From: Couchioplanes caeruleus
Lineage (GTDB): Bacteria > Actinomycetota > Actinomycetes > Mycobacteriales > Micromonosporaceae
DNA length: 64,000 nucleotides
Assembly (NCBI RefSeq): GCF_023499255.1
Contig: NZ_CP092183.1
Coordinates: forward strand, 7,312,501 to 7,376,500
Direction: 5' to 3'
A program made the translations under genes and the position numbers. The notes below the pieces were generated by a model. The model had not been told where the DNA came from. It made no database searches and saw only the letters and a list, made by a program, of their open reading frames with translations. Within the stretch, counting starts at the first letter, position 1; the number at the start of each line of letters is the position of its first letter. This document shows, one piece after another, positions 37,212 to 47,843 of this stretch.

Positions 37212-37247
37212 AAAGCGAACCGGCGGCGGCAACCACCGGTTCGCTTT
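37212..37247 (-). terminator. Terminator downstream of the truncated adenosylhomocysteinase
   Basis: A perfect 12-bp stem AAAGCGAACCGG/CCGGTTCGCTTT with a 12-nt loop and T-rich sequence after it on the minus strand, 17 bp after the stop codon. Confidence 0.87.
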
Positions 37248-37264
37248 TCCACGTCCGGAGTGGA

Positions 37265-37645
37265 TCAGTAGCGGTAGTGGGTCTCGCCCTTCCACGCGTA
37301 CACCGGGACGCCCTTCGGGTCGTCGGGCGTGCCGTCGCGCCCGACGACGATCGCGGCGGCGGCGTGGTCCTGCGTCGAGAAGATGTTGCACGAGGCCCAG
37401 CGAACCTGGGCGCCCAACGCGGTCAGCGTCTCGATCAGCACCGCGGTCTGGATCGTCATGTGCAGCGAACCGGCGATCCGCGCGCCGCGCAGCGGCCGAC
37501 CGGGACCGTACTCCTCGCGCAGCGACATCAAGCCGGGCATCTCGTGCTCGGCGAGCTCGATCTCCTTGCGGCCGAACGCGGCGAGCGAGAGATCGGCGAC
37601 CTTGTAGTCGCCCTCGGCCACGGACCTGGGGCGCTTGCTGGTCAT
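37265..37645 (-). pseudogene. Truncated adenosylhomocysteinase (N-terminal quarter only)
   Basis: 126 residues that match only the first part of S-adenosylhomocysteine hydrolase: [83 protein letters not shown] in order, then PVYAWKGET followed by HYRY and a stop. The full enzyme is about 430-490 residues; the rest of the substrate domain, the NAD domain and the C-terminal tail are missing, and no remnant lies downstream. It cannot be a normal hydrolase. The gene keeps a ribosome site (AGGAG) and a terminator, so it may be expressed. The site matches the usual place of sahH near mtrA. ATG 37645 is used; ATG 37648 is also possible. Confidence 0.85.
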
Positions 37646-38320
37646 CATGCTCCTGAAAGACGAGGATCCGGCAGGGCTCAACGTTACGCGCCGGGGCGGC
37701 GGCAGACCGATCAAGACCAGATCAGAACCACTTCGAAAGTACGGGCACAGAAGGAGACAACCGCACCACCGTGGCGCTGTGGTTCACGGCGACACCCCGG
37801 CCCCGACGCACCGGCCGACAACCGCACCAGGGGCCGCGCCCGGCGCATTCCGCACCCGGACAGCGAACGGGGCGACGGGTCAAAGACCCGCCGCCCCGTT
37901 CATCCCCCCGGTTTGGTACCGCGCGCGCCGTGGGACCCCCCGATCACCATTGACGCTGCGTGTTGATAGCTTCACACTCCGCACACGTCCGTGTCAAGCA
38001 AATCCTCAAATTTCCGTTTTTGTCCTAAGCGCAGAGCCACGAAGCGCGAACCCAGCGCTCACGATCCGCCCAGCCACCACGGCCCGCTGAGCCGCTCACA
38101 GCCCGCCTCGCCGCTCAAGACCCGTCGCCCCGCAGCTCATAACCCGCCGCCCGGCCGCTCACGACCTGCTCAGCCGGTCACAGTCCGCCGCCCTGCCGCT
38201 CACAACCGGCGCCGCCACTCACGCTCCGATCCGTCAGCCACCATCCCACCTGGGCAACCAAGATCCTGAACCTGCAGCGGGGCTCGCCGGCGTTGCGTTC
38301 CAGCACGGCCCCCGACGGCT
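37646..38320. other. Gene-free gap with a hairpin and short repeats
   Basis: No gene is seen. There is a strong hairpin at 37865-37901. From about 38040 the sequence consists of degenerate units built on CGCTCACGAYCCGC, CCGCTCACAACC and similar, spaced about 20-25 bp apart. I do not recognise a riboswitch in the leader of the truncated adenosylhomocysteinase gene. Confidence 0.65.
37865..37901. terminator. Bidirectional-looking hairpin
   Basis: GAACGGGGCG-CGGGTC arms pair with GACCCG-CGCCCCGTTC, with one mismatch and an AAA loop. It lies in the gap between manA and the truncated adenosylhomocysteinase gene. Confidence 0.7.
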
Positions 38321-39484
38321 TCAGGAAGCGACCGCCGCCACGAACACCCGCCCCACGCCCGCCACCGTCGCCGGCCCGGTCTCCGCCGGGATGTACGCCG
38401 CCTTTCCCGCGGCCACCTCCACCGGCGTGCCGTCCACCGCTTCGGCCACGTACACGTCGCCGCCGGCGCCCAGGACGATGCGGGGGCCCTCTCCCGGCAC
38501 GCGCAGCGGCGGGGCGGCCGGCGTGAGGTCGAGGCGGTACAGCGCGAACTCGCGTACCGGGACCCGCCAGGTCACGACGCCCGGCGCGAGCTCCGTCGCG
38601 GGCAGGATCGGGTCGGCCAGGACCTCGAAGCGCAGCACCCGGAGCAGTTCGTCCACGTCGACGTGCTTGGGGGTGAGGCCGCCGCGCAGCACGTTGTCGC
38701 TCGCCGCCATGATCTCGACGCCGGTGCCGCTCAGGTAGGCGTGGAGGTTGCCCGCCGGCATCCAGATGGCCTCGCCGGGCTGGAGGCGTACGTGGTTGAG
38801 CAGGAGCGCCACCAGCACGCCCGGGTCGGCCGGATAGTGGGCCGCCAAGGCGCTCACCAGGGGGGCCGTTCCCGCCGCGACCGCCTCCTCGATGAGCGTG
38901 GCGCGGTCGTCCGCGGGCCAGCTCAGCAGGGCCCGTACGGCCGTGCCGATGCCGTCCACGCCGGTGCGCAGGGCCTCCACCGCCGGGCCCAGCCGTTCGA
39001 TCTTCAGGTCCTCGAGCGCGGCAGCCGAGGCGGCCGGGTCACGGAAGCCGCACAGCGCGTCGAACGGCGTGAGTGCGACCAGCATCTCGGGCTTGTGGTA
39101 CGCGTCCGTGTAGAGGCGCGGGGCGTCCGGGTCGGCCTCCTGCGCGGCGAACGCCCGGCGCGCGTACTCGGCGTCGGGGTGTGCCTGCAGCGACAGCGGT
39201 GCCTCCGCCGCGAGGACCTTCACCAGGTACGGCAGGCGGGCACCGAACTCCCGGGAGACCTCCGCACCGAGCTGCGCCTCCGGGTTCGCGGCGATCAGCT
39301 CGGCGAGGCTGACCGGGCCGTCGGCGCCGGTGACCGTGGACGGGTCGCCGGGATGGGCGCCGAGCCACAGCTCCGCCTCGGGACCCTCGGTGGGTGCCGG
39401 CCGGCCCTGCATCTCGGCGAGGGAGGTGCGCGAACCCCAGGCGTACGGCCGGATCACGCCGGTGAGCGGAAGAACAGCAGCCAC
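38321..39484 (-). CDS. manA: Mannose-6-phosphate isomerase, class I
   Basis: 387 residues from a GTG. It interconverts fructose-6-phosphate and mannose-6-phosphate and feeds GDP-mannose synthesis. Zinc and substrate motifs are LSLQAHPDAEYARRAF (Gln and His ligands), KPEMLVALTPFDALCGFR, and EAIWMPAGNLHAYLSGTGVEIMAASDNVLRGGLTPKHVDV with the third His and the active-site region. It sits with manB and the SIS protein on the same strand, forming a mannose-phosphate group. Confidence 0.95.
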   Translation of the reverse strand: MAAVLPLTGVIRPYAWGSRTSLAEMQGRPAPTEGPEAELWLGAHPGDPSTVTGADGPVSLAELIAANPEAQLGAEVSREFGARLPYLVKVLAAEAPLSLQAHPDAEYARRAFAAQEADPDAPRLYTDAYHKPEMLVALTPFDALCGFRDPAASAAALEDLKIERLGPAVEALRTGVDGIGTAVRALLSWPADDRATLIEEAVAAGTAPLVSALAAHYPADPGVLVALLLNHVRLQPGEAIWMPAGNLHAYLSGTGVEIMAASDNVLRGGLTPKHVDVDELLRVLRFEVLADPILPATELAPGVVTWRVPVREFALYRLDLTPAAPPLRVPGEGPRIVLGAGGDVYVAEAVDGTPVEVAAGKAAYIPAETGPATVAGVGRVFVAAVAS

Positions 39485-39709
39485 CGGGCCGCCCCCAATT
39501 CAGTGTCCAGATCCCCCGGGCCGGGCCCGGCGAGGAGATGTCAGTGCGAACTGCGCCCGCGGAAAAACTAACCGGCCGGGCCCCGAAAAGGACACCCGGC
39601 CGGCCGCTGACCGCTGCTCCCGACGGGAGAGCCGGCCGCTGACCGCCGCCCCCACGGAAGAGCCGGCGCCGTTCCGGTCGCGTGGGCGGGGGCGTGCGAC
39701 GCGCGGCTG

Positions 39710-40669
39710 TCAGGGGGTGACGGCCGCGTCCGCCGAAGTGGCCGGTGCCGCCTTCGCCGCGCTGTAGATGTCCGGCTCGAGGTAGATGACCCGGGCGATC
39801 GGTACCGCCTCGCGGATGCGGGCCTCGGTCTCGTTGATGTGCCGGGCCACGTCCTCCGCGCGCTCGGTCGGCGGGACCGCGATCTTCGCCGCCACGAGCA
39901 GCTCCTCGGGACCGAGGTGCAGCGTCTTCATGTGGATGATGCACTCGACGCCCCGGGTGCCGGCGATGGCCTGTTCGATCTTGGCCACCTCCTCCGGGTT
40001 GGCGCCCTCGCCCAGCAGCAGGCTCTTGGTCTCCAGCGCGAGGATCGCGGCGATCGCGACCAGCAGCAGGCCGATCGCCGCCGTACCGATGCCGTCCCAG
40101 ACGCCGTCGCCGGTGATCAGCGTGAGCACCACGCCGAAGAGCGCGAACACCAGACCGATGAGGGCGCCGGCGTCCTCGAGCAGCACGACCGGCAGCTCCG
40201 GGGCCTTCGCGCGGCGCACGAAGTTGACCCACGAGGTGTTGCCGCGGGTGTGGTTCGACTCCTTGATCGCGGTACGGAAGGAGAAGCCCTCGAGGCCGAT
40301 CGCGATCACCAGGACGACCACGGGCACCCACTGCCACTCGGTGATCGCCTCAGGGTGCTGGATCTTGTGCCAGGCCTCGTACAGCGCGAACAGGCCACCG
40401 ACGCTGAACAGCACGATCGCCACGATGAACGCGTAGATGTAGCGCTCACGCCCGTACCCGAAGGGGTGCTGCGGGGTGGCCTTGCGGGCCGCCCGCTTGC
40501 CGCCGACCAGCAGCAGCGCCTGGTTGCCGGAGTCGGCGACCGAGTGGATCGACTCGGCCAGCATCGACGACGAGCCGGTCAGCAGCCACGCGACGAACTT
40601 GGTGGCGGCGATGCCGAGGTTCGCGGCCAGGGCCGCGATGATCGCCTTGGTTCCTCCGCCGGCGCTCAC
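39710..40669 (-). CDS. Cation diffusion facilitator transporter
   Basis: 319 residues with five to six membrane helices. The family motifs are seen: SSMLAESIHSVADSGNQALLLVGGK (metal-site Ser/Asp-His), FGYGRERYIYAFI, and later a transmembrane segment with DAGALIGLVFALFG. The cytoplasmic C-terminal domain (IEQAIAGTRGVECIIHMKTLHLGPEELLVAAKIAV) is the dimeric metal sensor. It likely exports zinc, iron or manganese. GTG overlaps the stop of the SIS gene (GTGA), so the two are translated together. Confidence 0.92.
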   Translation of the reverse strand: MSAGGGTKAIIAALAANLGIAATKFVAWLLTGSSSMLAESIHSVADSGNQALLLVGGKRAARKATPQHPFGYGRERYIYAFIVAIVLFSVGGLFALYEAWHKIQHPEAITEWQWVPVVVLVIAIGLEGFSFRTAIKESNHTRGNTSWVNFVRRAKAPELPVVLLEDAGALIGLVFALFGVVLTLITGDGVWDGIGTAAIGLLLVAIAAILALETKSLLLGEGANPEEVAKIEQAIAGTRGVECIIHMKTLHLGPEELLVAAKIAVPPTERAEDVARHINETEARIREAVPIARVIYLEPDIYSAAKAAPATSADAAVTP

Positions 40670-41889
40670 TGCAGTGCCTCGGGCATGGGGTTCGACAGTT
40701 CCTTCATCTCGTTGATCGCGGGTACGGCCATCGGGTCGAGGCCGTGCGCGAGGGCAAGGTAGATCGATGCGAAGTCCGGTACGGCGGTGAGCGACGCCAG
40801 CCGCTCCAGCGCGGAGCCACCCTCGGCGGTCACCACGTCGCAGCGCACGCCGCGGCGCTCGGCGAGGGTCTGGACGGCGTCCGCCCGGCGCTCCTCGACG
40901 GCGACCGGCTCGTCCGCCTCCTCCTCCGGGTTCAGGCCCCCGTCGCGCAGCACGACCAGGCGCAGCCGGGTGGTGGCCTGCTCCTGCTCGTCCGGGTCGG
41001 CGAAGATGTCCCGCGACGACTCGGCGAGCCCGCCGAACGGGCCGTCGAGCAGCCCGACCCGGCCGCGGCCGGCCTCACCGAGGGCGCCGGCCATCACCGG
41101 GTAGCGCGCGTTCGCCGCGAGCGTGTCGGCGAACCGCCGGGCGGCGACCGTGGCCAGCGGCGAGGAACCCCAGACGATGGGTACGGAGCCCGCGAGGCCC
41201 AGCGCCAGCGACTTCGCCGGGTTGACGAAGGACTCCGCGCCCGGCCGGCACCGCTCGGCGTCGGCGTCGAGGCGGGCGGCGGTCTCGGCGAGGTCGGCCT
41301 CGTTGACCTTCACCAGCCCGAGGCTGCGCGCGGCCAGCAGGACCGGCACGGCGAGACCCCACAGGCTGGCCCGGGCGGGCGCACGCCGCGGCACCGGGAT
41401 GAACGGCGCGCGGGCCCGCTCGGCCATGGCCTGCAGCTCGGAATCGGGGTTGCCGATCGCCACCAGCCGGGCTCCCCGGCGTGCGGCGGCGTCGGCGGCG
41501 GCCAGCGCCTCCGGGCTGCGACCGCTCGCGGAGACGGCGATGACCACGTCGGCCGCGCCCACCCAGCCCGGCACGCCGGCGCTGCGGTGCCCGATCACGG
41601 GAACGGGGCAGCGCGGGCCGGCCACCGTGGCCAGGATGTTGCCGGTCAGGCCGGCGGTGCCGATGCCCGCCACGACGACCGCGCGGGGACGACCCTCGTC
41701 GGCCAGCAGACTGAGGTTGGCCTCGGCCGCCAGCGCGGCGGACTCGCGCACCTGGGCGCCCGCGGACGCGGTGGCGCGCAACATGCCGCCCGGGTCGTTG
41801 GCGAGCATCGCCTTCTCGTCCTCGAGCAGGGACTCGTCGGCGACCCGGCGGCCGGTCAGGCCGGCCGTGCCCTCGTCGGGACTCGCCAT
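40666..41889 (-). CDS. SIS-domain protein, phosphomannose isomerase-like
   Basis: 407 residues from ATG 41889 with GAGGTGG upstream. It resembles the Rv3256c family: a first SIS domain with VVVAGIGTAGLTGNILATVAG and VVIAVSASGRSPEALAAADAA, and a second sugar-phosphate domain with VPIVWGSSPLATVAARRFADTLAANARYPVMAG. It ends in ASIYLALAHGLDPMAVPAINEMK, like the bifunctional phosphoglucose/phosphomannose isomerase C-terminus. The location between manB and manA suggests a role in mannose-phosphate metabolism; the exact reaction is not known. Confidence 0.85.
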   Translation of the reverse strand: MASPDEGTAGLTGRRVADESLLEDEKAMLANDPGGMLRATASAGAQVRESAALAAEANLSLLADEGRPRAVVVAGIGTAGLTGNILATVAGPRCPVPVIGHRSAGVPGWVGAADVVIAVSASGRSPEALAAADAAARRGARLVAIGNPDSELQAMAERARAPFIPVPRRAPARASLWGLAVPVLLAARSLGLVKVNEADLAETAARLDADAERCRPGAESFVNPAKSLALGLAGSVPIVWGSSPLATVAARRFADTLAANARYPVMAGALGEAGRGRVGLLDGPFGGLAESSRDIFADPDEQEQATTRLRLVVLRDGGLNPEEEADEPVAVEERRADAVQTLAERRGVRCDVVTAEGGSALERLASLTAVPDFASIYLALAHGLDPMAVPAINEMKELSNPMPEALQ

Positions 41890-42091
41890 CACGCCACCTC
41901 CCCGGCGGCGACGGAACCGAGCGGCGCGTGCCGCGGATCCGGTCGGGCCGGTAACTCCGGGGACTGCGGGTCGAGCGCCACCGAGCGGCTCCTTCACGTA
42001 CGCGACTTCGTTCGGACCAGGTGATCCTAACCGTGTACGCCCCGGCGCACCGCGCACGGCGGACCGCAGCGCCGCGCCCGCCCCCGGGTGC

Positions 42092-42286
42092 TCAGGCCGG
42101 GTCGGCGGCGGCGCCCGGCCCGGGCCGGGCCTCGTCGAGGAGCAGCACCGGGATGTCGTCGCGGACCTCGAAGATCCGGCCGCACTCGGTGCAGGTCAGC
42201 GTCTGGCCGTCCGCGTCGTAGTCGAGCGGCGCGTGGTGCACGTCCGGGCACGCGAGGATGTCCAGCAACTGCGGGTCGAGGGCCAC
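42092..42286 (-). CDS. Trm112-like small zinc-ribbon protein
   Basis: 64 residues from GTG 42286 with AAGGAG upstream. The LLDILACPDVHHAPLDYDADGQTLTCTECGRIFEVRDDIPVLL core, quoted here in overlapping outline only, is the Trm112/YcaR pattern. Cys residues are at about 13, 32 and 35; the first zinc pair has a single Cys plus His or Asp, a common variant. In many bacteria such proteins are small chaperones or partners of methyltransferases. It lies between the SIS gene and manB, as in mycobacteria. Confidence 0.82.
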   Translation of the reverse strand: MALDPQLLDILACPDVHHAPLDYDADGQTLTCTECGRIFEVRDDIPVLLLDEARPGPGAAADPA

Positions 42287-42328
42287 GGGAACGCTCCTTG
42301 CGGTACGGGACTGCCGGACGAGGCGATC

Positions 42329-43708
42329 CTAGCCCCGCACGATGGCGAGGACCTCGTCGCGCAGGGCGGCCATGCGGTCCGGCTTGGGCGCCTCCACGTT
42401 GAGGCGCAGCAGCGGCTCGGTGTTGGAGGCGCGCAGGTTGAACCAGGAGCCGTCGCCGAGGTGGACGGTCATGCCGTCCAGGTCGTCGAAGGTGGCGTCC
42501 GGGTACGCCGCGCGCACCTCGGCGATCTTCGCCGCCGCGTCCGGCACGGTCGAGTTGATCTCGCCGGAGGCGCTGTAGCGCTCGAACTCGGCGGCGAAGT
42601 GGGACAGCGGCTCGTCCTGCCCGCCGAGCGCGGCCAGGACGTGCATCGCGGCGAGCATGCCGGTGTCGGCGAACCAGAAGTCGCGGAAGTAATAGTGCGC
42701 CGAGTGCTCGCCGCCGAAGATGGCGTTGGTCCGGGCCATCTCCGCCTTGATGAACGAGTGGCCGACCCGGCTGCGCACCGGCCGGCCGCCGCTCTCCTCG
42801 ATGATCTCGGGTACGGCGGCCGAGGTGATCAGGTTGTGGATGACCGTGGCGCCCGGGTACTTCGCGAGCTCCCGCTTGGCGACCAGCGCGGTGATCGCCG
42901 AGGGTGAGACCGGGTCGCCGTTCTCGTCCACGACGAAGCAGCGGTCGGCGTCACCGTCGAAGGCGAGACCGATGTCGGCGCCGTGCTCGCGGACCGCCGC
43001 CTGCAGGTCGACCAGGTTGGCCGGGTCCAGCGGGTTGGCCTCGTGGTTGGGGAAGGAGCCGTCGAGCTCGAAGTACATCGGCACGATCTCCAGCGGCAGC
43101 GGCGCGAGCAGCTGGTCACCCAGCACGGCCGGAACGGTGTAGCCGCCCATGCCGTTGCCCGCGTCCACGACCACCTTCAGCGGCCGGATGCCGCTCAGGT
43201 CGACGAGCGCGCGCAGGTGCTCGGCGTACCCCTGGAGCAGGCCGATGTGCTCGACCCGCGGCGGCATCTCGGCGACCGCGTCCAGGTCGTCCAGCAGCTC
43301 CTCGGCCCGCATCCGGACGATCGCGAGCCCGCTGTCCTGGCCGACCGGGCGGGCGCCGGCCCGGCACAGCTTGATGCCGTTGTACTGCGCCGGGTTGTGG
43401 CTGGCGGTGAACATGGCGCCGGGCAGGGCGAGCGCGCCGGAGGCGTAGTACAGCTCGTCGGTGGAGGCGAGCCCGATGTGCACGACCGCGGCGCCCGCGG
43501 AGTTGGCGCCCTTGGCGAACGCGGCCGCCAGCGCCGGGCCGGTCTCGCGCATGTCGTGCCCGATGACGATCTTCTCCGCGCCGTCGCCGGCCTCGCGCAG
43601 CATCTCGACGAAGGCGGTGCCCAGGGCGCGGGCCACGGTCTCGTCGAGCTGGTCGGGCACGACGCCTCGGACGTCGTAGGCCTTCACGAGCTGGGACAGA
43701 TCAGTCAA
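42329..43708 (-). CDS. manB: Phosphomannomutase/phosphoglucomutase
   Basis: 459 residues from TTG 43708, with GAGGAG 6-7 nt upstream. It converts mannose-6-phosphate to mannose-1-phosphate, and often glucose phosphates too. The phosphoserine loop is MFTASHNPAQYNGIK, the metal loop is LAFDGDADRCFVVDE, the sugar loop GGEHSAHYYFRDFW, and the phosphate-binding loop RASNTEPLLRLNVEA. Together with manA and the manC gene at 59.5 kb it completes the path to GDP-mannose. Confidence 0.96.
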   Translation of the reverse strand: MTDLSQLVKAYDVRGVVPDQLDETVARALGTAFVEMLREAGDGAEKIVIGHDMRETGPALAAAFAKGANSAGAAVVHIGLASTDELYYASGALALPGAMFTASHNPAQYNGIKLCRAGARPVGQDSGLAIVRMRAEELLDDLDAVAEMPPRVEHIGLLQGYAEHLRALVDLSGIRPLKVVVDAGNGMGGYTVPAVLGDQLLAPLPLEIVPMYFELDGSFPNHEANPLDPANLVDLQAAVREHGADIGLAFDGDADRCFVVDENGDPVSPSAITALVAKRELAKYPGATVIHNLITSAAVPEIIEESGGRPVRSRVGHSFIKAEMARTNAIFGGEHSAHYYFRDFWFADTGMLAAMHVLAALGGQDEPLSHFAAEFERYSASGEINSTVPDAAAKIAEVRAAYPDATFDDLDGMTVHLGDGSWFNLRASNTEPLLRLNVEAPKPDRMAALRDEVLAIVRG

Positions 43709-43786
43709 CGCGTACTCCTCGGCCGGATTTCCGTCCCGCCGAGACTAACGGAGCGCGGGTGCCCGCAAGGTCGCAACCGAGCGGCG

Positions 43787-44470
43787 TCACCGTCTCGGTG
43801 CTGTCACGGCGAGGGCGTCCCGGCAGGCGCGGTCAGCGAGCCGGGTGGTTTCCGGCAACCGGAAGCGGGAGGCCAGCCCCAGTGTCAACGCGCACGCGCT
43901 GTCGAGGTCGGTCCGATGGCCGACAGAGACGAAGACCGGCTTCACCCCCGTACGGGTACGCAGCACCGCGCCCACGGTCTCGCAGGCGTCCACGAGCGCC
44001 GACCGTGCCCCGCGCTCCTGACCGGGCGGCTCCCACGTGCCGACGAGCGGCGTCTTGCCGACCCCGTACGAGGGCAGCCCGGTCAGCACGCCGAGGTGAC
44101 AGGCGAGCCCGAAGCGCCGCGGATGGGCCAGCCCGTGCCCGTCGCAGATCAGCACGTCCGGGGTGACCGACAGCCGGCCCACCGCCTCGAGCAGCGCCGG
44201 GATCTCGCGGAAGGCGAACAGCCCCGGCACGTACGGGAAAGCCGCCGTCCCCCGCACGACGGCGGTGTCGAGCACCCGCTGGTCCCCGGCGTCGAGCACG
44301 ACCACCGCCGCGGCCAGCCGCTCGCCGTCCTCGTGGTACGCGACATCCAGCCCCGCCACGGCCCTCGGATGCTCGGGGCCCGGCCCGGGCAGCATCCGCG
44401 ACCGGAGAGCGTCCTGCACGGCGAGCGCCTCGGCCTCGGTCCGGGGCCAACCGGCATCCGCATCGTCCAC
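43787..44470 (-). CDS. nfi: Endonuclease V (deoxyinosine-specific)
   Basis: 227 residues from GTG 44470. Endonuclease V nicks DNA near deoxyinosine, a deaminated adenine. Motifs in order are VAGLDVAYHEDGERLAAAVVV (first active Asp), FPYVPGLFAFREIPALLEA (the PYxPG strand and the Glu), VLICDGHGLAHPRRFGLACHLG (second Asp), PSYGVGKTPLVG, and VFVSVGHRTDLDSA. All key acidic residues are present. It stands alone between convergent and divergent neighbours. Confidence 0.93.
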   Translation of the reverse strand: MDDADAGWPRTEAEALAVQDALRSRMLPGPGPEHPRAVAGLDVAYHEDGERLAAAVVVLDAGDQRVLDTAVVRGTAAFPYVPGLFAFREIPALLEAVGRLSVTPDVLICDGHGLAHPRRFGLACHLGVLTGLPSYGVGKTPLVGTWEPPGQERGARSALVDACETVGAVLRTRTGVKPVFVSVGHRTDLDSACALTLGLASRFRLPETTRLADRACRDALAVTAPRR

Positions 44471-44585
44471 CCGGGGAGCCTATGCGGCGACCGTTGGCGG
44501 AGAAACGTGTGGTTCACCGCGACCAGCGGTACAAGAGTTGTCGCGGGACGTGATGCGGGTCACGATGGGGGCTGGAGGTGCGTGT

Positions 44586-45869
44586 ATGTCCAACCCCTGG
44601 CTCGCGCTCGACCTCGGCACCGATCCCGCCGAGCGGATCAGCCAGGTCGGCCGCGCCCACGAGCTGTTCGTGACCGGGGAACGACCCGTCGACCAGGTGC
44701 GGTCCGTGGTGGCCGACTCGTGGCGGCGCTCCGCGGGGGCCCTGGTCAGCCCGGACAGCACCGCCCCCATCGACCTCAGCGACGGCGACCTGGAGGCGTA
44801 CCGGGCCGGGCACCCGCTGTCCCGGGTGCTGCCGATCTTCCGGGACCTGCTCGGCGGGCTCGCCGACGACGGCGCGCACATCATGGCGGTGTGCGACGCG
44901 CACGGCCGGCTGCTGTGGGTGGAGGGGCACACCTCGATGCTGCGCGGCGCGGAGTCGATGAACTTCGTGCCGGGCGCCCGCTGGGACGAGGCCCACGCCG
45001 GCACCAACGCCCCCGGTACCGCCCTCGCCGTCGACCACCCGCTGCAGATCTTCGCCACCGAGCACTTCACCCGGGGCGTCCAGCGCTGGACGTGCGCGGC
45101 CGCCCCGATCCACGACCCGGCGACCGGCCGGCTGCTCGGCGCCATCGACGTGACCGGTGGCGATCACCTCGCCAACCCGCACAGCCTCGCGCTGGTCCGG
45201 GCCACCGCGCTCGCCGCCGAGGCGTATCTGGGCAGCCAGGGACCGCAGCCGGGCCCCGGCACCGCCACGGTCTCCGTATTGGGGCGCGAAGACGCCGTGC
45301 TGGCGGTCGGCGGGAAGCGGGTCAGGCTCGGCCGCCGCCATTCCGAGCTCCTCTGCCTGCTTCTGGTCCACCCCGAGGGCCGTACCGGTGATCAATTGGG
45401 TTTTGATCTCTACGCCGACGACCTCAATCCGGTGACCGTCCGCGCCGAGCTCTCGCGGCTGCGCCGCACCCTGGGTCCCGAGCTGCTGGACTCGCGTCCC
45501 TATCGGCTGCGCGGCGAGATCGCGGCCGACTTCCTGGCGGTGAACCGCCTGCTGGATCACGGCCGGATCGCCGAGGCGCTCGCCGCCTACGCCGGGCCGC
45601 TGCTGCCGTCCTCGGACGCGCCCGGGGTGGTCCGCCTGCGGCGGCTGATCGACGGCCGGCTGCGGACGGCGATCCTGACCGGCGCCGACCCGCGGCTGAT
45701 CCAGACCTGGGTCACCGCGCCGTGGGGCGCGGACGACCTGGAGATGTGGGAGGCCTACGCGGCCGCCCTGCCGATCGGCTCGCCTGCCCGAACGCTGGCA
45801 GCCAGGCGCATCGCCCACCTCGCCGCCGAGTACGGCCTTGCAACGTCTGTGCAACGTCGCCGACATTAG
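44586..45869 (+). CDS. GAF-domain transcriptional regulator of the aldehyde dehydrogenase operon
   Basis: 427 residues from ATG 44586 with GGAGG 8 nt upstream. Residues about 60-215 form a GAF sensor: IMAVCDAHGRLLWVEGHTS, MNFVPGARWDEAHAGTNAPGTAL, FATEHFTRGVQRWTCAAAPIHD. About 240-310 form a winged-helix DNA-binding domain (VRLGRRHSELLCLLLVHPEGRT, VTVRAELSRLRRTLG). The N-terminus resembles AcoR-type activators, but the AAA+ sigma54 domain is absent, as usual in actinobacteria. It lies just upstream of the aldehyde dehydrogenase on the same strand and probably activates it on sensing an aldehyde or alcohol. Confidence 0.88.
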   Translation: MSNPWLALDLGTDPAERISQVGRAHELFVTGERPVDQVRSVVADSWRRSAGALVSPDSTAPIDLSDGDLEAYRAGHPLSRVLPIFRDLLGGLADDGAHIMAVCDAHGRLLWVEGHTSMLRGAESMNFVPGARWDEAHAGTNAPGTALAVDHPLQIFATEHFTRGVQRWTCAAAPIHDPATGRLLGAIDVTGGDHLANPHSLALVRATALAAEAYLGSQGPQPGPGTATVSVLGREDAVLAVGGKRVRLGRRHSELLCLLLVHPEGRTGDQLGFDLYADDLNPVTVRAELSRLRRTLGPELLDSRPYRLRGEIAADFLAVNRLLDHGRIAEALAAYAGPLLPSSDAPGVVRLRRLIDGRLRTAILTGADPRLIQTWVTAPWGADDLEMWEAYAAALPIGSPARTLAARRIAHLAAEYGLATSVQRRRH

Positions 45870-45905
45870 CGTGCGCCGCATCACCTTGATACGGAGGTCG
45901 TGCGC

Positions 45906-47428
<1,523 letters not shown>

Positions 47429-47429
<1 letters not shown>

Positions 47430-47803
47430 TGGGTGCCCGGGTGGACGTGACCCCCGCGGCGGCCGAGCTCATCCGGTCGCTGCGGGGACAGCACGGTCCG
47501 TTGATGTTCCACCAGTCCGGCGGCTGCTGCGACGGCAGCGCGCCGATGTGCTACCCGGACGGCGAGTTCCGTACCGGGTCCAGCGACGTCCTGCTGGAGC
47601 AGCTGCACATCGACGGCGTCGACGAGCCGGTGTCGTTCTGGATGAGCACGTCGCAGTTCGAGGCCTGGAAGCACACCCACCTGACGGTGGATGTCGTCCC
47701 GGGCCGCGGCAGCGGCTTCAGCCTGGAGGCACCGGAGGGGGTGCGCTTCCTGATCAGAAGCCGCGTGCTCACGCCGGAGGAGTTGGCGGCTCTGTCGTCG
47801 TGA
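47429..47803 (+). CDS. DUF779 protein
   Basis: 124 residues from ATG 47429, which overlaps the dehydrogenase stop (TGATG), so they are coupled. The core is MFHQSGGCCDGSAPMCYPDGEF with Cys at 33, 34 and 41, probably a metal or redox site, and FWMSTSQFEAWKHTHLTVDVVPGRG. DUF779 proteins are regularly found beside this dehydrogenase type. The function is unknown; a role in metal delivery or activity of the dehydrogenase is inference. Confidence 0.92.
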
Positions 47804-47814
47804 GCCCGGGAACC

Positions 47815-47843
47815 GGCCGTGGGGTGGTCACCGCCCCACGGCC
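47815..47843. terminator. Shared hairpin between convergent genes
   Basis: GGCCGTGGGG pairs with CCCCACGGCC around a 9-nt loop. It begins 12 bp after the DUF779 stop and overlaps the end of the convergent methyltransferase gene, so it probably serves both. Confidence 0.75.

Noticed and set aside
37646..37760. SAH riboswitch before the truncated adenosylhomocysteinase gene
   Set aside because: I looked for the conserved SAH-riboswitch core in the leader and did not find it.
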